Notes under the pieces: generated by a model
What the model was told of the DNA's origin: nothing
What the model saw: the letters and a program-made list of their open reading frames with translations, nothing else
Databases searched by the model: none
Part shown: piece by piece, positions 7,593 to 16,357 of the stretch
How positions within the stretch are numbered: the stretch's first letter is position 1
How the letters are laid out: each line of letters begins with the position of its first letter
Program-made: the position numbers and the translations under genes
From: VXRJ01 sp965246995
GTDB lineage: Bacteria; Acidobacteriota; Vicinamibacteria; Vicinamibacterales; UBA8438
Length of the DNA stretch: 64,000 bases
Reading direction: 5' to 3'
Assembly: GCA_965246995.1 (NCBI GenBank)
Contig: OZ252008.1
Location: 3,844,001 to 3,908,000, forward strand

Positions 7593-8993
7593 TCATGACC
7601 TTGGTCTAGATGTCGCGCGTGCCCTCGACGCGACTACGAACGCCCACAGGTCCTGAAGAGCCAGCGCCAGGAGCACCGTTCCCACAGGAATAAACGGGAA
7701 CGAGTACCGCACAGTGTAGTGCGTGCCGATCGATAACATCGCGGCCGTCCAGAGCATCGGAACCAACAGGAAGGCCAGCCTGTAGTCCCGGCGGCGGCAC
7801 ACCAGAAGCAGGCACAGCGGCGCAGCCAGGAGCCACCCTCCGCCGGCCGTTCCCCGGTGCAGGAACACGACCGTGAGCGCGATCTGCTTCAACCAGTGCT
7901 CGCGGTAGACAGCCATCGCTGCGGCACTCAACGCCGCATCCTGTCGGGCGATGCTGGCCGTGCGCCATTCCGGATCCACGGCGTCCGCCAGCGAGGCCAC
8001 CCGTCCCGCGCGTAACAGGGTGCGGCGGTAGTAGCTCCGCTCATCGTCGCGGTTGAACCGCACGTACCCGTTGGGTCCGGCCGTAAGGCGCCTCATGGCA
8101 GACGCCCTGAACGGGACATAGGTCGGCAGGAAGTAGGCGAACGCGCTGCCCACCTCAGGCCACGTCATAAGCCCGTACTCGGCTCGAATTGCCAATATCA
8201 GGCCACCGCCGGCCGACACGGCGAAGGCCCCGCCCTGTACCCAATTGCGGGTCATCCAAGGGGCCACGACCACGCAGGCCGACAGCGTGAGCGCCACGAA
8301 CGCGGGCGCTGTCCGGCGCCGCTGTGACGGGATCAGCCAGATGCCAGCCAGCCAGACAAGCGGCACGATGACCAGCGAGTACAGGTAGATGCTCCGCACC
8401 AGGACCAGCGCCCCGAGCGCTAGACCGCTGAGGACGCCGACCCGGATCGATGGCCGCTGCCACGCCTTGGCCGCCAGTGCGGCGTGCGCCAAGAGCAGCC
8501 CGCCGGCCATCACAGCCGGCGTGTCCCACTGCGCCATCATTAGGACCATGCAGACCACTCCGGCAGCAAGCGCGAGCAGCATATTGGCTGAGAACAGGGC
8601 TGTCACCAGGACGACGGCTGCGGCGGCGATGCCGCGCATAGCGGATCCAGCGAAGCGCATCCGGTCGCGCACCGGTTGTCCGGGGCGACAACCAGTGTCG
8701 GTGATGCACTCAGCCGAGAGTTCGCCAATCGCTGGATAGGACAGGTAGATTGCCGCCAAGTAGACCACGTAGCCAACCGGATGGGTGCTATAACGTTCGC
8801 CGTCGTGAACCCTCCAGCCCTCATCCTCCTGCGGACGCACGAAGTCACCAGTTGTTGCGAGGCGGTACGCCTGCTCCTCGTAGAGACCGGCGTCAGCCGC
8901 CCGCCGGGGGTCATCTGACCACCACGTCACGCCGGTTGTTACCACCGCCACCAGCGTGGCGACGACGGCGGCGAGGCGGGAGATGCGGAACAT
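7593..8993 (-). CDS. GT39-like membrane glycosyltransferase without PA14 domain
   Basis: Multi-pass membrane protein of about 466 residues; the ATG at 8993 (MFRISRLAAVV) is preferred over an upstream start at 9065 because the membrane segment begins right after it. After the first helix an outward loop carries AADAGLYEEQAYRLATTG, the acidic catalytic-type loop of GT39/ArnT-like enzymes, then GERYSTHPVGYVVYLAA. Roughly ten hydrophobic segments follow and the C-terminus is short and basic. The middle (APWMTRNWVQ, then FAYFLPTY) resembles the C-terminal half of the PA14 protein at 50952, so it looks like the same lineage lacking the PA14 part. A fragment of a close relative lies at 1824-2099. 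Donor and acceptor are unknown. Confidence 0.75.
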   Translation of the reverse strand: MFRISRLAAVVATLVAVVTTGVTWWSDDPRRAADAGLYEEQAYRLATTGDFVRPQEDEGWRVHDGERYSTHPVGYVVYLAAIYLSYPAIGELSAECITDTGCRPGQPVRDRMRFAGSAMRGIAAAAVVLVTALFSANMLLALAAGVVCMVLMMAQWDTPAVMAGGLLLAHAALAAKAWQRPSIRVGVLSGLALGALVLVRSIYLYSLVIVPLVWLAGIWLIPSQRRRTAPAFVALTLSACVVVAPWMTRNWVQGGAFAVSAGGGLILAIRAEYGLMTWPEVGSAFAYFLPTYVPFRASAMRRLTAGPNGYVRFNRDDERSYYRRTLLRAGRVASLADAVDPEWRTASIARQDAALSAAAMAVYREHWLKQIALTVVFLHRGTAGGGWLLAAPLCLLLVCRRRDYRLAFLLVPMLWTAAMLSIGTHYTVRYSFPFIPVGTVLLALALQDLWAFVVASRARATSRPRS

Positions 8994-8996
8994 GGA

Positions 8997-9153
8997 CAAC
9001 GCTAGCCAGTGCCCAGGATTACGAAGCGACACGGCACGCGGCTGAACAGGGTGACGCCGACGCACAGTTCGACCTCGGGTTCATGTACGCCAACGGTGAG
9101 GGCGTGCCGAGGGACGACGCTGAAGCCGTCCGGTGGTTTCGCCTGGGGCTTAT
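8997..9153 (+). pseudogene. Sel1-like repeat fragment
   Basis: The plus strand reads EATRHAAEQGDADAQFDLG then FMYANGEGVPRDDAEAVRWF, a clear Sel1-like (TPR-type) repeat of the form A-x(n)-G-D-A-x-A-Q-x-x-L-G. Similarity ends soon after VRWFRLG and no start codon with a signal peptide is visible. It overlaps the unlikely 5' extension of the opposite-strand gene. Probably the remnant of a secreted Sel1 repeat protein. Confidence 0.6.
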
Positions 9154-9929
9154 ATCGCTGAGTGACCATCCCCTCCTGATCGATCGGCTTCGTAATGGAC
9201 GGAGTACTTGTTGCCATGGACATCGGATCTGTATCTTTCGGCCCGCCGCGGCCATCTTCATCGACAACCCGGCGCGACCCTCACCACGCTCGTAGCCGAT
9301 CAGCATGTATCGTAAACGCTCGTTTGGGACATACGGGCGGAGAGCCGAGGCGGTGCAGGTGCCGCCTACCAGCGCGCGGTGATGCGGGCGACGAGGGCGT
9401 GACCCGCGCGGTTGAGGTCTCCGCCATCACGACATTCTCGAGCACCGCACGGAACGCTCGACCGCACTGAACAACCTGATGTTGCCCTGCCCGCCCTCCA
9501 CCGTGAAGTCTTGACCGCTCTCGGCAGAGCGCCGCGGTTGCAGAATCAAGGTTCAGTTGCCCGCACGCCGTGTTCAGGGCTTGCTGCAAGGCGGCTTCCT
9601 CTGCCGCACCGCTCCCGCTGCCTCTTCCGGTGCCGCTCGGCGAGTTGAGACCCCCGAAGGTAGCCGGCAGCGTCACGTCGCAACGCCACGCGCTGCTGGG
9701 CCCGCTCGGGTTTTCTCCGCACGCCAACGCGGCCGCGCCGAGAAGCGCGCACAGTATTAGTTTGAGTCGTCGCTATCGAAGTCCCCCTTCCCAATAGTCG
9801 ATCTTGCTTCGGCCTTCCTCAACCGCTCTAGCCGGTTCAGGCTCATCCACCTGATGCCGTTATCTTCTCTGTGCCGCGCTGCAACGTCACTGTGGAAGAC
9901 GAAGTCCTACGGACACGGATCTCTGGACT
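9154..9929. other. Degenerate intergenic stretch
   Basis: About 775 bases with no convincing intact gene. On the minus strand around 9545-9765 there is a peptide with a lipobox-like LCALLGAAALACGENPSG followed by VTLPATFGGLNSPSGTG, which looks like a small decayed lipoprotein: an in-frame stop precedes it and no normal start codon was found. At 9898-9929 about 33 bases repeat the start region of the 827-residue PA14-GT39 genes (compare 7316-7347), directly after the GMC gene stop. This hints that GMC oxidoreductase and PA14-GT39 were once adjacent. Confidence 0.45.
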
Positions 9930-11687
9930 TTATTCGCGGAACGGTTCGGGTACTCGTTCAACCGCCGCCCGATAGACCCGAATGCCCAGCTCGCGGGTGT
10001 CCTCCGAGCCCGGGCTCACGTTCGCCGGAACGAATGGCCGATCCACGGCGATCCGAACCTCGACACGGTCCCGTGCCCCCAGCAATGTCGCGGGCAGCAA
10101 TACGTTGGTCTGCTGTCGGCCGGAGGCGCTAGACGCAAAGGAACGCGCGCCCTGACCACCGACGGTGATGGTAAGCATCCGGGGCAAGTCCTCGAACAGA
10201 TCCGCGCGGGCGTCGTAGTCCAAGTGGAGCACGGCGGCCGTCCGCGGGTTCGGGAACGCCAGCGTCGCCGTCTGTTGCGTCCACCGCCAGGACGATCCGC
10301 CGCCCGTTTCCCGGGCGTGCCAGCCGTCGGTGAACTCGATCAGGACCATGCGCGCCTTGTCCTCCGGCGTGACCAGCCAGCCGTCGTACTCCGCGTGAGC
10401 GTCGAGGGTCGCCTGGATTGGAGAGTCGTCGCCGGGATCGAGGAACGGAAGGCCAAGCTCCGACACGCCCCACGCGATGGACATGGTGGCAGCACCGCCG
10501 CCGGTCGGCTGCCGGTACAGGCGTTCGTTGTTGATGCGCACGCGGCCCTTCCCCGACGCGATCAGCGATTTCCCCAGGAGGCGCAACGTCGTCTCGACGT
10601 TGCGGAAGTCCCCGGCGCCGATGACGCACCGCGCGGCGGGTCGGTACAGGCCTGCGGCGTCGCGCTCGCCGGTCAGGAAAACCTCGTTGCTCGCCGCAGG
10701 CGCCATCTCCGACCGCACGTTGCAGACATAGTGATGGAACGGCTTCGCGTATTCGCCGACGAGATACTCGGCCATCGGATGGTCGGTGGTGCTGTTGCGA
10801 CACTCCACGCTGCACCCGAGCAGGCCGTGCCGCCGCATCTGCTGATCGTCGGGAACCAGCGCGTGGCGGAAGCCCCCGAAGTCGGCCGGCCGCGACTGCT
10901 GAGCGAGGTCGTCGTCCAGCACCACCTCGCCCACGGAGAAAAGGTGCGGATGCTCCATCAGATACTTGCCCGCCAGGCCGCTTTCGTTGCCGACCGGAAC
11001 CGCGCCGTCCGCGCGTGGCTGCAGGAACAACTGCGCGTTGCTGATGCCGCCGCCCGCGACCACGACGTTCTGCGCCGGGTCGAAGTCCAGTTGCTCCGTG
11101 GCGCCTGAAGCGTGACGAAAGCAGGTCAAGGCGCGAACCGCACTCCGTGACGCATTGGCGTCGAGGCCTATCACCGACGTTCCGACCGCAACATCAACCA
11201 GCGAGGAGGTGCTCAGGGCCTCCCGGTACTTGCGTCCGAAGCGCGTTGCAGCGTGCAGGGAAAACGGCCGGTAGACGAATCCAGGAGTGAGCGGCGTTTC
11301 AACGTCGAGGATGGAAGGTTCGCGGTCCACAACCGATACGGCACGACGATAGGACGGGGCCAGATCGGACTTCGTGATGGGCCACCGAACGCCGGCGGCC
11401 GGGTTGGCGAAGTCCACCTCCATCAGCGTGGCACACCAGCCCGACCACACCCTTGAGGTGCCGCCCAGCGCGCGGATGGAGTGCTGATCCCACCAGCCGT
11501 CAGGGAAGTGCCCGTAATTGACGGCGTTCGGCATGTCGTCCCGCGGCTCGGTCACGGTTCCGGTCTCGAATACCAGGACCGTCCGGTTCGCCTTGGCGAA
11601 CTCCAGGGAGAGCGTGATGCCGGCCGGGCCGGCACCAATCACGTAGCAGTCGTAGCTGCGGCTAGGCAAACCGTCGGTGAGGAACAT
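9930..11687 (-). CDS. GMC-type FAD oxidoreductase fused to a C-terminal beta-rich domain
   Basis: A 585-residue flavoprotein. Residues 10-45 form the Rossmann FAD site (YDCYVIGAGPAGITLSLEF, then VLVFETG); GGTSRVWSGW near 75 is the GMC motif around the flavin; VVVAGGGISNAQLFL near 210 is the second nucleotide motif. The usual C-terminal GMC signature with the catalytic His (GGHHMGTTRM type) is not seen: after INNERLYRQPTGGGAATMS the chain passes into a tryptophan-rich beta-type domain (about 430-585; SSWRWTQQTATLAFPNP, LDYDARADLFEDLP, RELGIRVYRA), related to C-terminal domains of membrane glycosyltransferases. Catalysis as a normal GMC enzyme is therefore doubtful; gene fusion is the simplest reading. 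A piece of this gene is copied at 7358-7425. Confidence 0.8.
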   Translation of the reverse strand: MFLTDGLPSRSYDCYVIGAGPAGITLSLEFAKANRTVLVFETGTVTEPRDDMPNAVNYGHFPDGWWDQHSIRALGGTSRVWSGWCATLMEVDFANPAAGVRWPITKSDLAPSYRRAVSVVDREPSILDVETPLTPGFVYRPFSLHAATRFGRKYREALSTSSLVDVAVGTSVIGLDANASRSAVRALTCFRHASGATEQLDFDPAQNVVVAGGGISNAQLFLQPRADGAVPVGNESGLAGKYLMEHPHLFSVGEVVLDDDLAQQSRPADFGGFRHALVPDDQQMRRHGLLGCSVECRNSTTDHPMAEYLVGEYAKPFHHYVCNVRSEMAPAASNEVFLTGERDAAGLYRPAARCVIGAGDFRNVETTLRLLGKSLIASGKGRVRINNERLYRQPTGGGAATMSIAWGVSELGLPFLDPGDDSPIQATLDAHAEYDGWLVTPEDKARMVLIEFTDGWHARETGGGSSWRWTQQTATLAFPNPRTAAVLHLDYDARADLFEDLPRMLTITVGGQGARSFASSASGRQQTNVLLPATLLGARDRVEVRIAVDRPFVPANVSPGSEDTRELGIRVYRAAVERVPEPFRE

Positions 11688-11715
11688 GGAACGCCAACAG
11701 TATTCGATTAGGGAG

Positions 11716-12520
11716 TGTTAACACTAACGCAGTGCATCGAAAATGAGTGCGAAGTGGATGAAGCCAAGGAAGAGCGCATCCAGCTTGTCAAAGCGCGAGA
11801 AGATCCGGCGATAGCTCTTCAAGCGGCGGAACAGGCGCTCGATCTCGTTGCGCCGCTTGTACAGCTCCCGGTCGTACTCCCAGGGGGCCACGCGGGTCGC
11901 GACCGGCAGCACCACCGGCGTGAACCCCAAGTCCAACGCCAGTTGGCGGGTCTCGTCCCCCTGGTAGGCGCGGTCCATCACCAGCGCCAGCGGCTCGTCG
12001 TGCGGTCCCCAGTGCGTGAGGAGCTTGCGCCCTTCCGGCGCATCGTGGGCTTGGCCGGGGGAAAGCGCGAACGTTATTGCCGTACGAGCATCCGCGGCAA
12101 CCAGATGAATCTTGGTGGTCCATCCGCCGCGGGATTTACCGATGGCCTGGGGATCGTTTTTTTTAACGCCCCCGTGCCGTCGGGATGGACCTTGACGATG
12201 GTGCTGTCCAGCGACACCGCCTCCAGCGTGATGCGGATCAACTGGGCGCGTTGCAGGTGTTCGAACACCCGGTCGAGCACTCCGTTCTTGGACCAGCGAT
12301 TCATGCGGGTATAGATCGTGTGCCAATTCCCGAAGCGACGCGGCAAGCCTCGCCACTTGCACCCGTGCTCGGCGACATACAGGATCGCATTGAGCACCTG
12401 CTGGTTGGACACGCTGACATTGCCACGTTGCCGCGGAAGACAGGACGCAATGCGCGCGTACTGTGCCTCGGTGAGTTCCATCGATGAAGGGTAACACGAT
12501 CAGGCCAAATAGTGTTAACA
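11716..12520 (-). mobile_element. IS5-type (IS427-like) insertion sequence
   Basis: An element of about 805 bp bounded by TGTTAACACTA at 11716-11726 and its inverse at 12510-12520. It carries two overlapping minus-strand frames that together form one transposase. It sits at the 3' end of the Uma2 gene, whose reading frame runs from DYDL into the terminal repeat. Confidence 0.85.
11724..12481 (-). CDS. IS5 family transposase made by -1 frameshift
   Basis: OrfA (12481 down to 12074) starts MELTEAQYARIASCLPRQ, holds the DUF4096-like HTH part with GCKWRGLPRRFGNWHTIY, and contains the first catalytic Asp in VSLDSTIVKVH. At 12157-12164 the coding strand has a run of eight A (A-AAA-AAA type slippery site); a -1 shift joins OrfB, which continues KIHLVAADARTAITFALSPG, DRAYQGDETRQ (second Asp) and ELYKRRNEIERLFRRLKSYR (Glu), ending at 11724. 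This layout is typical of the IS427 group. No other lesion is seen, so it could be active. Confidence 0.88.
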
Positions 12521-13169
12521 GATCATAGTCCGCGGCTTCGTCGAAGAGGGCCGTCACTTCGACCGCGAGGCCGTCCAGCAGCGCCGAGGTCGCCGTGTCG
12601 CCGCGGGCGAACACGCCGTGCTCGACGTAATCGGGCCCGGCGAGCTTGAGGACTGTGACCGTCTCGACGCGGGGATCGACGATCCAGTACTCGGGTATGG
12701 CCGCCTCGGCGTAGTCGGCACGCTTGACGACAAGATCGCGCGGCGGATCATCGGGGCTGACGACTTCCGCCACCAGGTCGGCGCCGAGCCAGAAACGGTC
12801 CTGGCGACGCGGATCGAACCGGTCGCAAAGCAACAGGAGATCCGGTTCCCGGAACTTCCCAGCACGCACGCGCATCCGCAATCCCGACGTCACGACGACG
12901 CCGCGACGCGGGGTCTCCTGAACATGGTCGTAGAGCGTCCGGTACAGGAACAGCAGGAGGACCTGGTGCGCGTAGGTCGGCATCGGCAATAGCTCGATGT
13001 GACCGTCGGCAAGCTCGATCGGACGGCGTGCACGATCCGTGAGCCAGAGGTACTCCTCGTCGCTCCAGGCCCCCTGGCGTGGCAGCACGTCGCGGAGGAG
13101 CGCATGCAGGGCGTCCTGCGAGGCGGGCGTCGCGGCCGTCATCGAACCGGTGAGGGTCATGCATTTCAT
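12521..13169 (-). CDS. Uma2 family endonuclease, 3' end cut by IS5
   Basis: A protein of the Uma2/DUF820 family, a restriction-endonuclease-like PD-(D/E)xK fold of unsettled biological role. Visible: IELADGHIELLPMPTYAH, then MRVRAGKFREPDLLLLCD (the Asp of the fold), DLVAEVVSPDDPPRD (E-x-V-S-P motif) and KRADYAEAAIPEYWIVDP, the most conserved block. The usual C-terminus (VTALFDEA) is present, but after DYDL the frame enters the IS5 terminal repeat, so only the last few residues should be lost. Start candidates are ATG at 13169, 13160 or 13142. It is divergent to the GT2 gene at 13278. Confidence 0.82.
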
Positions 13170-13224
13170 ACTGCCACATCCGACCAGTATTTGGATGCCG
13201 GCCCGGACGCCGGTGTACCCACGT

Positions 13225-13252
13225 TCGGTGTTCTGTCACAATTGGCCGCATG
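13225..13252 (+). promoter_or_regulatory. Conserved upstream block shared by two GT2 genes
   Basis: The bases TTCTGTCACAAT, followed by GG and then GCATG, occur here and again at 29820-29841, directly before two different GT2 genes. The shared block runs into the first codons (CGACGGC). At 29839 the ATG is the gene start; here the equivalent ATG (13250) opens an 11-codon frame that ends at 13285, overlapping the GTG start of the GT2 gene. It may be a common promoter or leader, or a trace of gene duplication. Confidence 0.35.
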
Positions 13253-13277
13253 CCGACGGCTGGAGTCGGGAGCGAGC

Positions 13278-14150
13278 GTGGCTGATCCAGCGACCACTAC
13301 GGTCATCATTCCTGCTTTCAACGAACAGGATGTCATTGCCGATGTAGTCGCAGGTGTCAGGGCAACCGGCTCCTGGCATGAAATCCTCGTGATCGACGAC
13401 GGCTCCGCTGACGCCACGGCGGACCGCGCCCGCGCAGCCGGCGCACGCGTGATCAGTCAGCCCTACAACAAGGGCATCGGCGCCGCCATCAAGCAAGGTG
13501 TCCGTGCCGCCAGCGGAACGCACCTGGTCATCCTCGACGGCGACGGTCAGCACCGCCCGGAAGACGCTCCCCGCCTGGTGGCTTGTCTGGGGAACTATGA
13601 CCTGGTCGTAGGTGCCCGGTCGCCGTCAACTCAGGCCACGATCGGACGCAGGCTCGGCAACGCGCTCCTCAACCGTCTGGCGACACGCTTGGCGCAGCAC
13701 CCGGTGAAGGACTTGACGTCGGGTTTCCGCGCCGCACGGACGGCGCAACTCCGACAGTTCCTTCACATGTTGCCAAATGGATTCTCGGCGGCGACAACGA
13801 TCACGTTGGCGTACATTCGCGCTGGCTACAGCGTCGCGTTCGAGCCGATCGACGCGCGGACGCGCACCGGACGATCGAGTATTCGGTTCGCGCAGGACGG
13901 CTTCAAGTTCTGGTTGATCCTGCTCCGTGTCGTCACCATCTACAGTCCTCTCCGGATTTTCGTTCCGATCAGCCTCCTGCTGCTAGCTGGCGGCGTCGGC
14001 TATGCGCTATGGACGATCGCGACACAGCTCAACGTTACCAATACGTCCGTCCTGCTAACCGTCACGGGCGTTCTGGTCTTCCTGATCGGCCTCGTGTCGG
14101 ATCAGATCGCCACGCTCAGACTTGGCCTCGGCGGACGTGATGACGACTGA
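13278..14150 (+). CDS. Glycosyltransferase family 2, polyprenyl-phosphate sugar transferase-like, with two C-terminal membrane segments
   Basis: A 290-residue GT2 starting at GTG 13278, chosen because the fold begins at once (TTTVIIPAFNEQDVI). VIDDGSADAT is the nucleotide site, ILDGDGQHRPED the DxD metal site, and DLTSGFRAARTAQLRQFL the acceptor loop. Two membrane helices near the C-terminus (IFVPISLLLLAGGVGYAL and LLTVTGVLVFLIGLVSDQ) anchor it, as in DPM1/GtrB-like enzymes that load sugars onto polyprenyl phosphate. Its last codons overlap the ATG of the next gene (14140), so the two are translationally coupled. A homologous leader precedes the GT2 at 29830. Confidence 0.87.
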   Translation: MADPATTTVIIPAFNEQDVIADVVAGVRATGSWHEILVIDDGSADATADRARAAGARVISQPYNKGIGAAIKQGVRAASGTHLVILDGDGQHRPEDAPRLVACLGNYDLVVGARSPSTQATIGRRLGNALLNRLATRLAQHPVKDLTSGFRAARTAQLRQFLHMLPNGFSAATTITLAYIRAGYSVAFEPIDARTRTGRSSIRFAQDGFKFWLILLRVVTIYSPLRIFVPISLLLLAGGVGYALWTIATQLNVTNTSVLLTVTGVLVFLIGLVSDQIATLRLGLGGRDDD

Positions 14151-15444
14151 CGCGCTGCTCGATCGGATTCGGACGAAACGGGCAAGAGCAGGCGTGATCG
14201 GTCTCGGCTACGTCGGTCTGCCCCTCGCGGTCGAGTTTGCCCGGGCCGGCGTGGCGACCATCGGCTTTGATATCGACGCGGAACGGACGGAGGCCATCGC
14301 GGGGGGCAAGTCGTACATAGCGGACGTGAAGTCGGAGGACCTCCGGTCCGTGGTCGAGGGGTTGGCGCTCTCCGCGACCACCGACTTCACCGAGCTTGCC
14401 CGAGTCGACACGATCAACATTTGTGTACCGACGCCCCTTCGCAAGACCCGGGATCCCGACCTGTCCCACGTCGTCTCCGCTGTAGATCAGGTGGCGGCGC
14501 ACCTGCGCGCCGGGCAGTTGGTCGTGCTGGAGTCAACGACCTATCCCGGCACGGTAGACGAGGTGGTCCGTCCTCGCCTTGAAGCGGGCGGCCTGCGCGC
14601 GGGCAGGGACTTCTGCCTCGCCTTCTCGCCGGAGCGCATCGACCCCGGCAACCGCGAGTGGACGACGCGCAACATCCCGAGGGTGGTGGGCGGGGTCGAC
14701 GACCGGTCAACCGAGGCGGCCACGGCCCTCTACAGGCACATCGTGGAGACGGTGGTCCCGGTGTCGTCGCCGCGCGTGGCGGAGATGGTGAAGCTGCTCG
14801 AGAACACGTTCCGCGCCGTCAACATCGGTATGGTGAACGAATTGGCCCTGATGTGCCGCGACCTCGACGTCGACGTGTGGGAAGTAATCGACGCGGCGCG
14901 AACGAAACCATTCGGCTTCATGCCGTTCTACCCGGGGCCCGGCCTGGGCGGCCATTGCATCCCGGTCGATCCGTTCTATCTCAGTTGGAAGGCGCGGCAG
15001 CACGGCTTCGAGCCCCGCTTCATCGAGCTGGCGGGCCAAGTGAACGGCGCGATGCCACGTTACGTCGTCGAGCGTATCGCCGAGGCACTCAACACGCGGT
15101 CCCTTCCACTCCGCGGTGCGCGGATCCACATTCTCGGAATGGCGTACAAGGCGAACGTGGGCGACACGCGCGAGTCACCTGCCATCGACATCGCCGACCT
15201 GCTGCAACGGCGGGGTGCCTGCGTCTCGTACAGCGACCCGTTCGTCCCGTCCGTCAGCGAGGGGTCAGTCTCGCTGGAGGCGACCGCGGCGGCCACGGTG
15301 CTCGATACTGGCATCGACTGCGCGGTCATCACGACTGCTCACGATGGGATCGACTACGCTGCCGTGGCGCGCCGTTCGCCGGTAGTCGTCGACACGCGCA
15401 ACGTCCTTCAGGGCGTTGAGGGAACACACATCTTCCGTCTCTGA
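14140..15444 (+). CDS. UDP-sugar 6-dehydrogenase (WbpA/WecC-like)
   Basis: Nucleotide-sugar dehydrogenase of 434 residues that oxidises C6 of a UDP-hexose or UDP-HexNAc to the uronic acid with two NAD+. N-terminal NAD domain: AGVIGLGYVGLPLAVEFA; substrate region: ICVPTPLRKTRDPDLS, FSPERIDPGNREW and KLLENTFRAVNIGMVNELA; catalytic Cys in GPGLGGHCIPVDPFYLSWKA; C-terminal domain: LGMAYKANVGDTRESPA. The VPTPL-type and GHCIPVDP motifs favour the UDP-N-acetylhexosamine dehydrogenase branch over UDP-glucose dehydrogenase, which is inference. The start overlaps the GT2 stop, so both are made together; the product would feed acidic sugars to the glycan pathway. Confidence 0.92.
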   Translation: MTTDALLDRIRTKRARAGVIGLGYVGLPLAVEFARAGVATIGFDIDAERTEAIAGGKSYIADVKSEDLRSVVEGLALSATTDFTELARVDTINICVPTPLRKTRDPDLSHVVSAVDQVAAHLRAGQLVVLESTTYPGTVDEVVRPRLEAGGLRAGRDFCLAFSPERIDPGNREWTTRNIPRVVGGVDDRSTEAATALYRHIVETVVPVSSPRVAEMVKLLENTFRAVNIGMVNELALMCRDLDVDVWEVIDAARTKPFGFMPFYPGPGLGGHCIPVDPFYLSWKARQHGFEPRFIELAGQVNGAMPRYVVERIAEALNTRSLPLRGARIHILGMAYKANVGDTRESPAIDIADLLQRRGACVSYSDPFVPSVSEGSVSLEATAAATVLDTGIDCAVITTAHDGIDYAAVARRSPVVVDTRNVLQGVEGTHIFRL

Positions 15445-15457
15445 TGGCGTCCCGGAC

Positions 15458-16267
15458 CTACCCTTCACACGCTGTGAAGCGGAAGACGACACTGTCGGGC
15501 AGGTCGGCCACCCTCGCGAAGTTCGCGGCCGGTGTGCCCAGTTCCGCAAGGGCTCCGGCCAAGAGGTCGAGGGCGAATCGACCCCACCTCCGACGGAGCT
15601 TACTGAGGATCAGGTAGAGGTTGTCGTAGCGGCCACAGCGGGCGAGAAAGACGGCGTTGAACTGCGCGCCGGAGATCTCCGGGAACTTCGGCTGGCCCGA
15701 GAACGACACGGTGGCCGGCACCTGTTGCCGGAAGAAGTAGGGAAGATCCATCGTGCCGGCGCCGACGACGAGATCGCGCGGCGTGACATTCCGGCTCACC
15801 CAAAGTCTGCGAGGGGAGCGCGCAATCCGGTAGGCGTAGTCCGATCGATCGCCATCCGCCGGCAGGATCCGCGCCGTCATGTTTCGCCCGACAAGAACCC
15901 GGGCGGCGGACGCGTATATACGTTGGGCCGTGCCGGTGTCGCCTTGCACGATCGCGTCGCCGGCCGTCGCTAGCGCCATCGTTGCGGCGAAGACGACAAT
16001 CGCCACGGAGAGCCGCACGCGTTCAGGACACAGGCGCCAGACGAGAAGTGCGCTGGCGATGGAGGTCACCGCCGCACCCGGCGCCAGCATCCGATCGTCG
16101 AACATATTGGTCAGCACGATTAGCCGAGTCACCGCCAAGAGGAAGACCGACCATCCGGCTATCCACGCGATAACCAGCACACACCCGTATCGCGCCCGAT
16201 CCGGAGCAATCGGCCGGCCATCGCGGACGGCCCGCCACCGAAACGCGCCACCAGTCGGCGGCGGCCG
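15458..16267 (-). pseudogene. C-terminal part of a membrane glycosyltransferase-like protein
   Basis: The frame is open from a stop near 16268 with no good start until an internal position at 16180. It encodes GGAFRWRAVRDGRPIAPDRA, a helix (VIAWIAGWSVFLLAVTRL), DDRMLAPGAAVTSIASALL and another helix, then about 140 soluble residues (DYAYRIARSPRRLWVSRN, ARCGRYDNLYLI). The NxxDDRMLAP-type motif between helices is usual in the last third of polytopic glycosyltransferases, so an N-terminal portion of several hundred residues is missing. The lost part would lie towards 16394-16411, where an IS1380 terminus is stranded. A shortened protein from 16180 is possible but not convincing. Confidence 0.55.
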
Positions 16268-16357
16268 ACACGCGGAAATTCAAGTTGGATTGGCGTACAC
16301 TGTGTGGACAAGAGGCTGCCTCCGTGTCTGGTGTGAAAGTATTGCGGCCATAACAAT

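Noticed and set aside
12521..13169. Uma2 as a defence-island nuclease
   Set aside because: Uma2 genes are scattered in many bacteria; no restriction, toxin-antitoxin or other defence partner is adjacent.
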